Of a stretch of DNA of 64,000 bases, positions 48,096 to 55,903 are shown in pieces (position 1 is the stretch's first letter; every line of letters starts with the position of its first letter). Source of the DNA: a virus. The DNA lies in IMG/VR virus record IMGVR_UViG_3300044846_005229, positions 79,986 through 143,985 of that record. One strand, given 5' to 3'. The notes beneath the pieces are model-generated. The model saw only the letters and a list, made by a program, of their open reading frames with translations. It was not told where the DNA came from and ran no database searches. Both the position numbers and the translations under genes were made by a program.

Positions 48096-48098
48096 GTT

Positions 48099-48287
48099 TT
48101 ATCGAGTGATTGTCTTTAAATAGGCTTGATATCGCATAAACCTCCCAACCGATGGGTTAACACCTAGGCTCCGGCAAACTTCGCAATACGACAGGAATTC
48201 GTACCACGGGGTTGTAGGGTCTAAGGCTTCTAGGGGTCTTGGGGGACCTAAAGCTTCTAATTTCAAGATAGAGTCCAGCATTAACAC
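48099..48287 (-). CDS. Small uncharacterised protein
   Basis: A 62-residue protein from GTG 48287 or the in-frame ATG at 48281. It has a TPWYEFLSYCEVCRSLGVNP segment followed by SVGRFMRYQAYLK, a pattern I have seen in other phage small proteins. It starts immediately after the stop of the C39-like peptidase. Confidence 0.5.
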   Translation of the reverse strand: MLMLDSILKLEALGPPRPLEALDPTTPWYEFLSYCEVCRSLGVNPSVGRFMRYQAYLKTITR

Positions 48288-48851
48288 CTACGGCAGAATA
48301 CGATGAACCCATGCCCTACCGACATCAGGTTGTACTTTCTCGGAGTAATAACGAATTGAATCCCACCGATTTGTACCAACGACGCAAGCAGCATAGATGA
48401 TGCGGTCGCTATAGAATCCGTCGAAGAAGTTTACCGATGGTTTATTATAGCTCCAGGAAGGGCCATCAAATTCACTCCAAGGGTCCTTTACATTGAAAGC
48501 GTGCCCCTTAGAAGATGCCCCCGTGGCCTTCACTCCATCAAGAGCAATAACGTGACCACTGTCGGTGAACCAACCATGGGTAATTAGAAATTCACCATTT
48601 TTCAGGTAGCCAACCATATCATCGATGGAAGCACTTTCATCATAGATATACTTTTCTCCTTTGTAACGCCTAAGGATCTGGCCCATATTTGACGGGTGAC
48701 CTGCATCCCCTAGTTTCAGAAGCTGAGAGCGGATACCATAGATGTCATTACTGCCGATTGCCATAGCAATGCAAGTTGCTTGGCATGTGCTGCCATCGGG
48801 TTGAGATAAGTTTAAGGCCCGTACTTTAGTGCCCCATTCTGATTGTGTCAT
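48288..48851 (-). CDS. C39-like papain-fold peptidase
   Basis: A 187-residue protein with the catalytic order of a Peptidase_C39_2 enzyme: Cys in DGSTCQATCIAMAI (C23 or C27), His in SGHVIALDG (H100) and Asp in VKDPWSE (D123). There is no signal peptide or transporter domain. In phages such proteins can be lysins, virion peptidases or regulators. This one stands among nucleotide-metabolism genes, so the target is not clear. Confidence 0.75.
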   Translation of the reverse strand: MTQSEWGTKVRALNLSQPDGSTCQATCIAMAIGSNDIYGIRSQLLKLGDAGHPSNMGQILRRYKGEKYIYDESASIDDMVGYLKNGEFLITHGWFTDSGHVIALDGVKATGASSKGHAFNVKDPWSEFDGPSWSYNKPSVNFFDGFYSDRIIYAACVVGTNRWDSIRYYSEKVQPDVGRAWVHRILP

Positions 48852-49004
48852 AGCTTGGTTATTTTATATTTGAGTATGGGTTTGAAGTCGGATGTAATTT
48901 ATTGGAGGGGTTTGGATTATTTATTTGGTGTTGCTAAGGCGGACCACCAATCACCCCACAACCCAATGGCCACCCCCAAAGAACACAACCCAATCACCTA
49001 TACT

Positions 49005-49205
49005 TTAGGGGCAATTAGGGGCAACCAGGGGACGATCACCTTTGCCCACCAGGGACTTTACCATGAGTTCAGTAAATCGCTCTTGCCTGCTGGGGCAAAC
49101 TGACTGGGGGTAGCCGTCAATTGCTGCCTTTAACGAGGCAAGTTCTTGCCACTCTGCCAGGCTAATGGGGGCTGGGCCAATGGGTGCAACTTGTTGTGAA
49201 TTCAT
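49005..49205 (-). CDS. Small uncharacterised protein after the membrane-helix gene
   Basis: A 66-residue protein from ATG 49205, overlapping the upstream stop (ATGA). It reads SLAEWQELASLKAAIDGYPQ with two further acidic or basic blocks. No family is recognised. Confidence 0.5.
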   Translation of the reverse strand: MNSQQVAPIGPAPISLAEWQELASLKAAIDGYPQSVCPSRQERFTELMVKSLVGKGDRPLVAPNCP

Positions 49206-49531
49206 TTTGTGGTGGATGGTGTTAGAGGTTCGGGAGTTACCACAGCGGGTGCCATAACCTTGGGAGCATACACAGTTAGGGCACGATCTACAGCAATGAT
49301 CATACCGACCGGTGGAATGCAAGCTGCGAGTTTCCACCAAAACCATGGCGCAATCGCTATCCCAGCAAACCACCATGCCAAAGTAAGTAAAGATAGGACC
49401 TTCGAGATACCGAAGTCTACCTTGAGGTTGATGGTCGGTTGGTTGGTGACAGTTTCAATTGCCTTTAATGCAGTGTTGCCATTGGCGGGTTGTCTAGATG
49501 CGGAGCTAATTGATGCGGAGCTATCAGTCAT
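49202..49531 (-). CDS. Protein with two predicted membrane helices
   Basis: A 109-residue protein with a hydrophobic stretch VLSLLTLAWWFAGIAIAP and a second hydrophobic segment LAACIPPVGMIIAVDRA. The N-terminus is polar and Ser-rich. A consensus-like promoter (TTGACT-17-TACAAT, -10 at 49606-49601) is upstream. It may act at the membrane. Not assigned. Confidence 0.55.
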   Translation of the reverse strand: MTDSSASISSASRQPANGNTALKAIETVTNQPTINLKVDFGISKVLSLLTLAWWFAGIAIAPWFWWKLAACIPPVGMIIAVDRALTVYAPKVMAPAVVTPEPLTPSTTK

Positions 49532-49600
49532 TTTAGTGGGTGTTGTGGCTGCTGGGTTATGCCGTGAACCATGAGGCTAAAGGCAATCTGGTTCTGTTCT

Positions 49601-49606
49601 ATTGTA
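49601..49606 (-). promoter_or_regulatory. Promoter TTGACT-17-TACAAT, preceded by a C11 run
   Basis: The minus strand has a TTGACT -35 and TACAAT -10 with 17-bp spacing. A run of eleven C (49650-49640) lies 10-20 bp upstream of the -35 box and could vary in length. Confidence 0.55.
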
Positions 49607-49714
49607 GGGAGTTTACCCCCAAAAGTCAATGGGTGTTGTGGGGGGGGGGGATTTCCGTAAGACTACCATAGGTGTTGTGGCTCCGAATGCAAGGGCCATG
49701 AACGCAAGTACACG

Positions 49715-49810
49715 CTACCAGTCACCTTCTCTCAAACAACGGACTATAACCGAACCGGGTCCCGCGAGTTCTAACGCAGTAGTAATTGCGTGAGTTGAGT
49801 TGTGGGCCAT
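49715..49810 (-). CDS. Small uncharacterised protein at the edge of the repeat array
   Basis: From ATG 49810 the frame gives 31 residues, MAHNSTHAITTALELAGPGS then VIVRCLREGDW. The frame is open further upstream (YSLTRQHIHNI before the ATG), but the region to 49969 is repeat sequence. An uncertain gene, possibly with an unusual start. Confidence 0.35.
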   Translation of the reverse strand: MAHNSTHAITTALELAGPGSVIVRCLREGDW

Positions 49811-49952
49811 TATGTTGTGGATGTGCTGTCGGGTTAATGAGTAAGTTGAGTTTAAAGTTATTTCGGTTAGGACACGATAAGGGCGAAGTTTGCCAGGTGG
49901 TGTTGTGCTTCGGGTAGGTTTGCGGTTCGGTGAGTTGACCATCGGGTGTGAT

Positions 49953-50093
49953 GTTACAAAACTTAACATATCAGGGCGGGGAGTTTTACCATAATGAGTT
50001 AACTATCGGGTGGCAAGGAGTTTACCACGGGGGTAGTACACTTGTACTAGCTTACCCGGTGGCAATACCCGGTGGCAATACCCGGTGGCTAAC
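49953..50093. repeat. First block of the regulatory repeat array
   Basis: This spacer holds an AAAACTTAACA element (49961-49970 region) and the best copy of a 16-bp palindrome, TAGTACACTTGTACTA at 50034-50049, followed by three ATACCCGGTGGCA units. It is the left end of a family of such spacers that continues to about 62 kb. Confidence 0.7.
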
Positions 50094-50297
50094 TCACTTG
50101 GAGCGGCGGCGCCTCAGCTCATCCCCGTAGGTGCAAGCCTCATCGCTATAGCGGCCCTCAGCAATCGGGTTCCAGCCACGCATGGCAGCCTCGGCCTGGC
50201 GACAATCTCTGGCTGCATAGGACAGCTCGGCATCGGTCATGCTGCTGGCTTTGGTGGCCCAGGCGGTGAAATCAGCGGCGGTAGCGGCGGTGGTCAT
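50094..50297 (-). CDS. Small array protein, paralogue of 51258
   Basis: A 67-residue protein. It shares ATxADxTAW and a MTDxE motif with the 61-residue protein at 51258 (AATAADFTAWATKASSMTDAE versus VATIADLTAWQKEATLMTDPE). It ends with a basic RRRRSK tail. The -10 box TACAAT lies at 50328-50323, and the promoter-to-start region is a copy of that before the next gene. Confidence 0.65.
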   Translation of the reverse strand: MTTAATAADFTAWATKASSMTDAELSYAARDCRQAEAAMRGWNPIAEGRYSDEACTYGDELRRRRSK

Positions 50298-50431
50298 GGT
50301 GCCCCTTGCTTGGTACCTACATATTGTAGCACCCTGGCGGGGGCAATGTGGCCCTTGGTTCCTGGACTCGGGAAATCGTTACGGTTCGTCACATTGCCGC
50401 AGAAGTCGAAACCATGGGAAAGCCCCGGAAA
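50284..50431. repeat. 148-bp direct duplicate, copy 1 (promoter and start of 50297 gene)
   Basis: This block is identical by eye to 50629-50776. It holds a CCCCGG-AAA-CCGGGG hairpin, the TACAAT promoter (50328-50323), the ribosome entry region and the first codons of the gene. Such a duplicate shows that a promoter-start cassette can be copied as a unit. Confidence 0.85.
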
Positions 50432-50438
50432 CCGGGGC
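50417..50438 (-). terminator. GC-rich hairpin after the 50460 gene
   Basis: GCCCCGG-AAA-CCGGGGC at 50422-50438 forms a 7-bp stem, followed on the minus strand by TTTCCC. A short T-run makes it a moderate terminator. Confidence 0.5.
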
Positions 50439-50459
50439 GGTGGAGTCATGCCAGGCGGA

Positions 50460-50642
50460 TCAGCAAGTGGCAATCCATGCAGCCGCCTCGGCTTCGGTAA
50501 GGGGGCCAGCGATGCAGGTGCTGTCAACCTCAAAGCAGGAACGACGCTGCCACTCGTAGCCGAACCATGCGCCATCTTCCTGACGGATTGAGAAGCCGTA
50601 GCCGTTGCGGTCAACTCGGCGGGTGGTGGCGGCGGTGGTCAT
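50460..50642 (-). CDS. Small array protein
   Basis: A 60-residue protein beginning MTTAATTRRVDRNGYGFSI and ending ADD-free with EAEAAAWIATC. Its promoter (-10 TACAAT at 50673-50668) is in the duplicated 148-bp block. Compact, acidic, no known family. Confidence 0.6.
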   Translation of the reverse strand: MTTAATTRRVDRNGYGFSIRQEDGAWFGYEWQRRSCFEVDSTCIAGPLTEAEAAAWIATC

Positions 50643-50776
50643 GGTGCCCCTTGCTTGGTACCTACATATTGTAGCACCCTGGCGGGGGCAATGTGGCCCT
50701 TGGTTCCTGGACTCGGGAAATCGTTACGGTTCGTCACATTGCCGCAGAAGTCGAAACCATGGGAAAGCCCCGGAAA
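50629..50776. repeat. 148-bp direct duplicate, copy 2
   Basis: The second copy of the promoter-start block, identical to 50284-50431 as far as I can compare base by base. It lies before the gene at 50460. Confidence 0.85.
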
Positions 50777-50953
50777 TCACCAGCGGGCGGCCCAGACCTT
50801 AAGCTCAGCCAGGCTGTAGGTTGCCATGCAGCCAGCGAGGGTGCCATTCTCGACCCGGTGGACCCGGTACTGACCGAACCGGCGAGTAACCCTGACATCC
50901 GGGTGACTTGCGAAAAAATCTAGGATTTGATTGCTAGTGCTCAGGGTGGCCAT
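50777..50953 (-). CDS. Small array protein
   Basis: A 58-residue protein from ATG 50953, MATLSTSNQILDFFASHPDV and a C-terminus LAGCMATYSLAELKVWAARW, an ending that I associate with small cyanophage proteins. The promoter is TATAAT at 50985-50980. Confidence 0.6.
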   Translation of the reverse strand: MATLSTSNQILDFFASHPDVRVTRRFGQYRVHRVENGTLAGCMATYSLAELKVWAARW

Positions 50954-51007
50954 TTGCCGTTTGGTTGGTTGGCTTCGTAATTATAGCATGGTTGCCGGGG
51001 GTGCCGA

Positions 51008-51228
51008 CGGGTTTGCCGGGGTTTTGTTACGTTTAGTAATAATGCCATGGGAGTAATACAAACGTATTAGCTCACCCGGTGAGGTTGCGCTTCGGGTGAG
51101 TTGTAACAAAACTTAATAATCCGGTGAGTTTATTATCCGGTGGCGACACAAAACTTAACACATTGGGGCAGGGAGTTTAACGGCAATGAGTTAAGGGACC
51201 TAGTAGCAAGAACCTAGATAGCAAAAAG
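51008..51228. repeat. Regulatory repeat spacer
   Basis: A gene-free spacer (50954-51257). From left to right on the plus strand: GTTTTGTTACGTTTAGTAA box, palindrome TAATACAAACGTATTA at 51054-51069, GGTGAGTT units, and two AAAACTTAA elements near 51105 and 51148. It precedes the terminator of the 51258 gene. Confidence 0.7.
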
Positions 51229-51244
51229 CCCCGGCGAACCGGGG
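51222..51244 (-). terminator. Intrinsic terminator of the 51258 gene
   Basis: CCCCGG-CGAA-CCGGGG (51229-51244) with an A-run on the plus strand at 51223-51227, giving U residues in the minus-strand RNA. Confidence 0.75.
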
Positions 51245-51257
51245 CAGGGCCAGATAC

Positions 51258-51443
51258 TCAGCGGCGGTAGCAAAGTTCCCGGTGGAGTGCATTGGACCTT
51301 GCGATGCAGCCCCCAAGGCTCTCGGGGCGGATCCTGGCTTCGATGCCAAGGCGACGGATGGCCCGGTGGATTTCAGGGTCCGTCATCAGGGTGGCCTCTT
51401 TCTGCCAAGCGGTGAGATCAGCGATGGTAGCGACGGCGGGCAT
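51258..51443 (-). CDS. Small array protein, paralogue of 50094
   Basis: A 61-residue protein with ADLTAWQKEATLMTDPEIHR and a Cys near the end. It is a diverged copy of the gene at 50094. The promoter is a full consensus, TTGACA-17-TATAAT (-10 at 51475-51470). Confidence 0.65.
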   Translation of the reverse strand: MPAVATIADLTAWQKEATLMTDPEIHRAIRRLGIEARIRPESLGGCIARSNALHRELCYRR

Positions 51444-51475
51444 GGTGCGTTCCGGTGCGGTACTTACATATTATA

Positions 51476-51994
51476 TGCCAGGGATGGATGGGTGTCAAGG
51501 CGCCGGTCGGTGAGTTTACGCCCTGTAACAATGCCGGTCGGCGAGTTTACGCTCCGGGTGTCGCGCTTCGGGTGAGTTGACTATCAGGTGGCGACACAAA
51601 ACTTAACATATCAGGGCAGGGAGTTTGGCGGCAATGAGTTTACTGTCAGGTGGCGACACAAAACTTAACACACCCTGGCAAGGAGTAATACACTTGTACT
51701 AGCTTGCCCGGTGTTGCTCTCCGGTGTTGCTCTCCGATGAGTTGACTATCGGTGAGTTGACTACCGGGTGCGATGTTACAAAACTTTACATATCAGGGCA
51801 GGGAGTAATACACTTGTACTATCTCACCCGGCGGCAGTTTGACCGCAATGAGTTTACCGCGAGAGTAATACACTTGTACTATCTCACCCGGTGACAATAC
51901 CCGATGGCAATACCCGATGCCAATGAGTTCGACCGCAATGAGTTTACCACGGGAGTAATGCTCTTGTACTATCTTCCCCAGTGGCAATACCCAT
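51476..51994. repeat. Longest regulatory repeat spacer, four palindromes
   Basis: About 520 bp without a gene. It contains four copies of the palindrome family (51686-51701, 51806-51821, 51866-51881, 51956-51971), three AAAACTT elements (near 51598, 51660, 51781) and many GGTGAGTT and ATGAGTT units. No convincing ORF is seen. Confidence 0.7.
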
Positions 51995-51995
51995 G

Positions 51996-52018
51996 AAAAA
52001 ACCCCGGCAAGGCCAGGG
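51996..52018 (-). terminator. Intrinsic terminator of the 52044 gene
   Basis: CCCCGGC-AAG-GCCAGGG (one G-U pair) with six A on the plus strand before it, i.e. a U-run in the minus-strand RNA. Confidence 0.7.
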
Positions 52019-52043
52019 CAAGGTGGGAATTGGGCCGGAACCC

Positions 52044-52280
52044 CTAGGTAAGGGTCTCGATAGACTCGATAGACTGGCTCAGCATGCCCCTCAGCTGACG
52101 CAGGGTATCAAGGGTTTCATGGGCAGGGCGGAAGATGGCTTTGCCATCGGGGCGGTACACTTCCCTCAGGGACCCAATCAGGTTGGCCAGGGCGATTCCT
52201 TCGGTGACGGCCTTCTCCACGATTCGATCCACTTCGGCGGCGACGGGGGTGGTTACGGTGGCGGTAGTGGTGGTGGGCAT
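52044..52280 (-). CDS. Small array protein
   Basis: A 78-residue protein from ATG 52280, MPTTTTATVTTPVAAEVDRI then IVEKAVTEGIALANL and SLREVYRPDGKAIFR. A CCGGGAG ribosome site precedes the start and TACAAT lies at 52313-52308. Helical, no family. Confidence 0.6.
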   Translation of the reverse strand: MPTTTTATVTTPVAAEVDRIVEKAVTEGIALANLIGSLREVYRPDGKAIFRPAHETLDTLRQLRGMLSQSIESIETLT

Positions 52281-52353
52281 GGGTGACTCCCGGTTGGTGA
52301 CTCTGTAATTGTACCATACGGCAGGCAGGGGGCGCAAGCCCCCCTTGGGCCAC

Positions 52354-52515
52354 TCATTCCCAGGTGGCACTAGCGACCCAGCCAGGGATCCCCCGGTCGG
52401 CAAAGCCGGAATTCATCCGCTCTGCTTCGGCGATAGCGGCTTTCTTGTTAGGGGTCTCGTATAAGGTCTCGCGACCGGTTTCGGTGCAGAGGATGACGCG
52501 GTAGATGCGGGACAT
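52354..52515 (-). CDS. Small array protein
   Basis: A 53-residue protein from ATG 52515, MSRIYRVILCTETGRETLYE with a helix after it, ending WVASATWE. Promoter TTGACC-18-TATAAT (-10 at 52546-52541). Confidence 0.6.
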   Translation of the reverse strand: MSRIYRVILCTETGRETLYETPNKKAAIAEAERMNSGFADRGIPGWVASATWE

Positions 52516-52677
52516 TTGCGGTTTGGTGCGGTACCTCGTAATTATAGCATGGTGCCATGGGGGTGGTCAACTCCTGGACTTTAATGGCTGGCAAGCATGG
52601 TGCCAACGGAACCGTCAACCCCATGGATTCTGCGGCAGGAAGGGGGCCCGGCAGGCAACCCCCCCCCCTAGGCACCC

Positions 52678-52812
52678 TCAGGCCTCGCCCACGACAATCC
52701 AACCCTTGGGTTTCCGGCTAAGGGGGCCAGTGTAGACGACTTGCTCAAGGAAACCTTCGCGGTTGGTGCGCTCAAGCAGCCACTGGCTGGGGGTGGTGGT
52801 TTTGGTGGCCAT
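52678..52812 (-). CDS. Small array protein
   Basis: A 44-residue protein from ATG 52812, MATKTTTPSQWLLERTNREG, ending KGWIVVGEA. Promoter TATAAT at 52856-52851. Very short but with the same leader structure as its neighbours. Confidence 0.55.
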   Translation of the reverse strand: MATKTTTPSQWLLERTNREGFLEQVVYTGPLSRKPKGWIVVGEA

Positions 52813-52885
52813 TGCGGTTCGGTGGGTGACTCCCGGTTGGTGACTCTGAGATTATAGCACGGATAGGCAGGGGGCGCAAGCCCCC

Positions 52886-53101
52886 TCAGGCAGGCATCGT
52901 GAAGTATGTATCCTCTGCGTCCCATCCTTGCTGGATAAGTTCTTCAATGCCCCGCTCCCCGTCTTCCTTGGAAGGGTGCAGCCAATTCAGCTCCCAGCTC
53001 CCATCGGAGCCAACCCGGAAAGTGGCACAGACGGTACCGGGTAGGAGGTGGTAGGGGTGGCCCTCAGGGCAGTAGCAGATGGAAGGGGTGGTTGTGGCCA
53101 T
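52886..53101 (-). CDS. Small array protein with C-x-C-type start
   Basis: A 71-residue protein from ATG 53101, MATTTPSICYCPEGHPYHLL with three Cys and two His that could bind metal. It then has a WELNWLHPSKEDGE acidic part. Promoter TTGACA-17-TATAAT (-10 at 53138-53133), full consensus. Confidence 0.6.
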   Translation of the reverse strand: MATTTPSICYCPEGHPYHLLPGTVCATFRVGSDGSWELNWLHPSKEDGERGIEELIQQGWDAEDTYFTMPA

Positions 53102-53175
53102 GGGTGGTTGCCCTTGGTTGGTTGACTCTGTGATTATAGCATGGTTCCGGGGCAGTGTCAACCCCCTAGGAACCC

Positions 53176-53640
53176 TCAAACCGCAACCACAGCAACCTTG
53201 GCAGTCTTACGGGGGGCACGCTTGCGAGCAGGGGCAGGGGCCGGTGCAGGGGCGTCGGCGGTCGCAGAGGCCTTGGTTGCCTTGGTCGTCTTAGTCGTCT
53301 TGGCGCGGCTCTTACGGGCAGGGGCCGGTGCAGCAGCCAGCAGGGCGATAGGGCCACTTGCGGCCATCAGGACGGGAACCTCAGCGGGCACGACAATTTC
53401 CTGGAACTCAATAGCGATGCCATCGATGGCTTCAACCGTGGCCCTAGCCAGGGCAGCCAACTGATCGTTGCGGGCATCGATAGCCTCGCGGGTTTGACAA
53501 CCCAGATCATAGGCAGAGTCTGCCGTGATGGTGACCACGGCGATAGCGTAAGCGATCACAATGCCAGCAATGCGGGCAGCCTTCTCAAGGGTGGGGGCCC
53601 AATCGGCTTTCAGGATGGTTGCGATGGTGGTGGTGGCCAT
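53176..53640 (-). CDS. Array protein with Ala/Lys/Pro-rich tail
   Basis: A 154-residue protein, the largest of the array. Residues 20-45 are hydrophobic (AARIAGIVIAYAIAVVTIT) and may be a membrane segment. The last 55 residues are rich in Ala, Lys and Pro (TTKTTKATKASATADAPAPA, then KRAPRK), like the DNA-binding tails of histone H1-type proteins. It may bind nucleic acid or sit at a membrane. Promoter TTGACA-17-TACAAT at 53673-53668. Confidence 0.55.
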   Translation of the reverse strand: MATTTIATILKADWAPTLEKAARIAGIVIAYAIAVVTITADSAYDLGCQTREAIDARNDQLAALARATVEAIDGIAIEFQEIVVPAEVPVLMAASGPIALLAAAPAPARKSRAKTTKTTKATKASATADAPAPAPAPARKRAPRKTAKVAVVAV

Positions 53641-53689
53641 GGGTGGCGTTTCGCTTGGGACCCCTTAATTGTAAGCCATGGGTGGCCGG

Positions 53690-53995
53690 GTGTCAAGGTG
53701 CTGGCGGTTTTGTTTGCATTTCGTAATAATGCCAGTGGGAGTAATACAAACGTACTAGCTCACCCGGTGAGTTTGCGCTTCGGGTGTCGCGGTCCGGTGA
53801 GTTTGCCGGTCGGTGAGTTTGCGGTCCGGTGAGTTTACGCTTCGAGTGTGATGTTACAAAACTTAACACATCGGGGCAGGGAGTTTGACGGCAATGAGTT
53901 AGCCGCCCGGTGTCAACACAAAACTTAACATTCCGGTAGCAATTTGACGGCAATGAGTTAGCTATTGGGTGTCAACACACCATGGCAGGGAGCAT
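53690..53995. repeat. Regulatory repeat spacer
   Basis: This spacer has a GTTTTGTTTGCATTTCGTAA box, the palindrome TAATACAAACGTACTA at 53742-53757, GGTGAGTTTGC repeats and AAAACTTAACA elements near 53858 and 53922. Gene-free. Confidence 0.7.
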
Positions 53996-54005
53996 GTGAA
54001 ACCAG

Positions 54006-54033
54006 CATAAAGAAAGGCCGCCGATTGGCAGCC
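54006..54033 (-). terminator. Intrinsic terminator of the 54055 gene
   Basis: GGCCGCC-GATT-GGCAGCC (54016-54033) with an A-rich run before it on the plus strand, followed by TTTCTTT on the minus strand. Confidence 0.6.
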
Positions 54034-54054
54034 CTTTACTATGCGGACTTTCGT

Positions 54055-54444
54055 TCACAAAGGGTTGAAATTATCATCCACATCATCCATTCTTTCAAAC
54101 GTAGGGCAATGTAGCAGATTGCCACTTTGTGCATACCCGTCGATGACATATTGTGAATATTGCTTAATGTTTTGAACAGCATCTTTGCTGTCTACTGTAT
54201 CCACGAACTTGCCCATGTTATAGTATGAAATCTGATCACCATTGTGGAAGTGATAAACCCTCTTTAGAATGAGACGCATCCCACTCACAAAGAACTCCAT
54301 ATCGACTTGACATTCGTCCCCCACCCCAAAGTATACGGGGAATGTATACAAATCGTTAGGGGAGGGATTAGCCCAAGGGCTGGAATTTTCCCACTGAAGG
54401 GTAACTGAAGTCGTCCCACGGGAAATGATCGAGGGGGTGGGCAT
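54055..54444 (-). CDS. Array protein of 129 residues
   Basis: A 129-residue protein starting MPTPSIISRGTTSVTLQWEN, rich in beta structure and aromatic residues (YFGVGDECQVDMEFFVSGM and KRVYHFHNGDQISYYN). It has a promoter with TATAAT at 54473-54468. Lower GC and different composition from its neighbours, so it may be a recent import. Confidence 0.55.
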   Translation of the reverse strand: MPTPSIISRGTTSVTLQWENSSPWANPSPNDLYTFPVYFGVGDECQVDMEFFVSGMRLILKRVYHFHNGDQISYYNMGKFVDTVDSKDAVQNIKQYSQYVIDGYAQSGNLLHCPTFERMDDVDDNFNPL

Positions 54445-54499
54445 GGTGCGTTCCGGTTGACTCTGTAATTATAGCATGGGGCGGGAGCCTGCTGTGGGT

Positions 54500-54680
54500 T
54501 TCCGGGAGTTTTGTTTGCATTCCGTAATAATGCCGGGTCGGTGAGTTTACGCTTCGGTAAGTTGACTATCGGGTGCGATGTTACAAAACTTAACATTCCG
54601 GTGGCAGTTTGCGGTTCGGGTGTGATGTTACAAAACTTAACACATCATGGCAGGGAGTTTGACGGCAGGGAGTTAAACCT
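54500..54680. repeat. Regulatory repeat spacer
   Basis: GTTTTGTTTGCATTCCGTAA box, then GGTGAGTTTAC and two AAAACTTAACA elements near 54585 and 54634, ending in a GGCAGGGAGTTTGACGG repeat. No palindrome copy is seen here. Confidence 0.65.
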
Positions 54681-54702
54681 TGAACAGCAAAAATACCGAC
54701 TA

Positions 54703-54727
54703 CAAAAAGGTCCCGGCGAACCGGGAC
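54703..54727 (-). terminator. Intrinsic terminator of the 54748 gene
   Basis: GTCCCGG-CGAA-CCGGGAC (54710-54727) with AAAAAGG before it on the plus strand (U-rich minus RNA). Confidence 0.7.
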
Positions 54728-54747
54728 GGGTGGGGGGGCCAAGGCCA

Positions 54748-54978
54748 TCATGCGAAGCCGTAGCGTTGCATTAGGGCCTTAGTGGCAATGCGTTCTGCCC
54801 CCGTCATGTAGTCCAACAGGTGTTCAGCGCCGTCTGCGGAGACCTCCTCGAATGCCTCTTCTTTCTTGATTCCATAGTGGCTGGAAATGTTGCCCAGAAT
54901 GTTATCCCGGGTGGCTGCATCAATCGCAACGAGGAAAACGTAGTTCAGCCTGCCCTGGGGAACGGTGGTGGTGGTCAT
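54748..54978 (-). CDS. Small array protein of a widespread phage family
   Basis: A 76-residue protein from ATG 54978, MTTTTVPQGRLNYVFLVAID then DNILGNISSHYGIKKEEAFE and HLLDYMTG. I have seen this FLVAIDAATRDNILGNI pattern in many cyanophage proteins without known function. Promoter TACAAT at 55009-55004. Confidence 0.65.
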   Translation of the reverse strand: MTTTTVPQGRLNYVFLVAIDAATRDNILGNISSHYGIKKEEAFEEVSADGAEHLLDYMTGAERIATKALMQRYGFA

Positions 54979-55039
54979 TTGCCTTTCGGTGCGGGACCCC
55001 CTAATTGTAGCACACTGCGGGGGCCTGCTGTGGGGTGCC

Positions 55040-55262
55040 GGTGGTTGTCGGTAGTTTTGTTTGCGTTTTGTTACCATTGGGAATTAGCCGCCAGGAGTAA
55101 TACACTTGTACTAGCTCACCCGGTGGTATAATCCCGCAGGCACTTTACGCTTCGGGTTAGTTGTAACAAAACTTAATAATCCGGTGAGTTAACTACCGGG
55201 TGCCAACACAAAACTTAACACATCGTGGCAGGGAGTTTGACCGTAATGAGTTAAACCCCCAA
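55040..55262. repeat. Regulatory repeat spacer
   Basis: GTTTTGTTTGCGTTTTGTTA box, palindrome TAATACACTTGTACTA at 55098-55113 and two AAAACTTAA elements near 55168 and 55213. No gene. Confidence 0.7.
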
Positions 55263-55312
55263 ACAGCAAGCCCCAGCAAAGCCAGGGCAGTAGCAACAAC
55301 CTGATGCAACCC

Positions 55313-55519
55313 TCAACCTCGCGCAACCCTGGCAAAGTCCAGATCGGGATAAACCACCAGCTCCCTAGGCAGGCTGCGGGCGCGACGGGCCCAGGCGTAC
55401 TCGTCGGTGTACATCGCCTCGATGCGGGCATTATCACGGGCCACGACAGCGGTGATACGCTCACGGGCGGCAGCGCGGCGGTCGGAGGCGATCTGGGCGC
55501 GGTAGGTGGTGGGGGCCAT
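55313..55519 (-). CDS. Small basic array protein
   Basis: A 68-residue protein, Arg- and Ala-rich (SDRRAAARERITAVVARDNAR) with a WARRARSLPRELVVYPDLD end. The high Arg content could suit nucleic-acid binding. Promoter TACAAT at 55552-55547. Confidence 0.6.
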   Translation of the reverse strand: MAPTTYRAQIASDRRAAARERITAVVARDNARIEAMYTDEYAWARRARSLPRELVVYPDLDFARVARG

Positions 55520-55589
55520 TTGCCGTTTGGTGCGGTTGACTCTGTAATTGTAGCATATGGCCGGGGGTGCTGGGTGGTGCCGGTAGGTG

Positions 55590-55868
55590 CCGGGGGGTTT
55601 TGTTTACGTTTGGTTGCCATTGGGGGTTAGCCGCCAGGAGTAATACACTTGTACTAGCTCACCCGGTGAGTTTACGCTTCGGGTGTGATGTTACAAAACT
55701 TAACAATCCGGTGGCAGCTTCACGGCAATGAGTTAGCTATCCGGTGTCAACACAAAACTTAACATTTCTGGGGTAGCTTCACGGCAATGAGTTAGCTATC
55801 CGGTGTCAACACAAAACTTAACACATCAAGGCAGGGAGTTTGACGACAAAGAGTTATCGCACCGGCCA
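55590..55868. repeat. Regulatory repeat spacer with tandem 58-bp units
   Basis: GTTTTGTTTACGTTTGG box, palindrome at 55641-55656, then three units each with AAAACTTAACA and GGCAATGAGTTAGC (near 55692, 55752, 55811). The last two units differ by only a few bases. Gene-free. Confidence 0.75.
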
Positions 55869-55869
55869 G

Positions 55870-55894
55870 CAAAAAGCCCCCGGATGATGGAGGC
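55870..55894 (-). terminator. Weak intrinsic terminator of the 55904 gene
   Basis: GCCCCC...GGAGGC stem (55876-55894) with AAAAAG at the left, giving a U-rich tail in the minus RNA. Confidence 0.5.
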
Positions 55895-55903
55895 AGTATG
55901 GGC

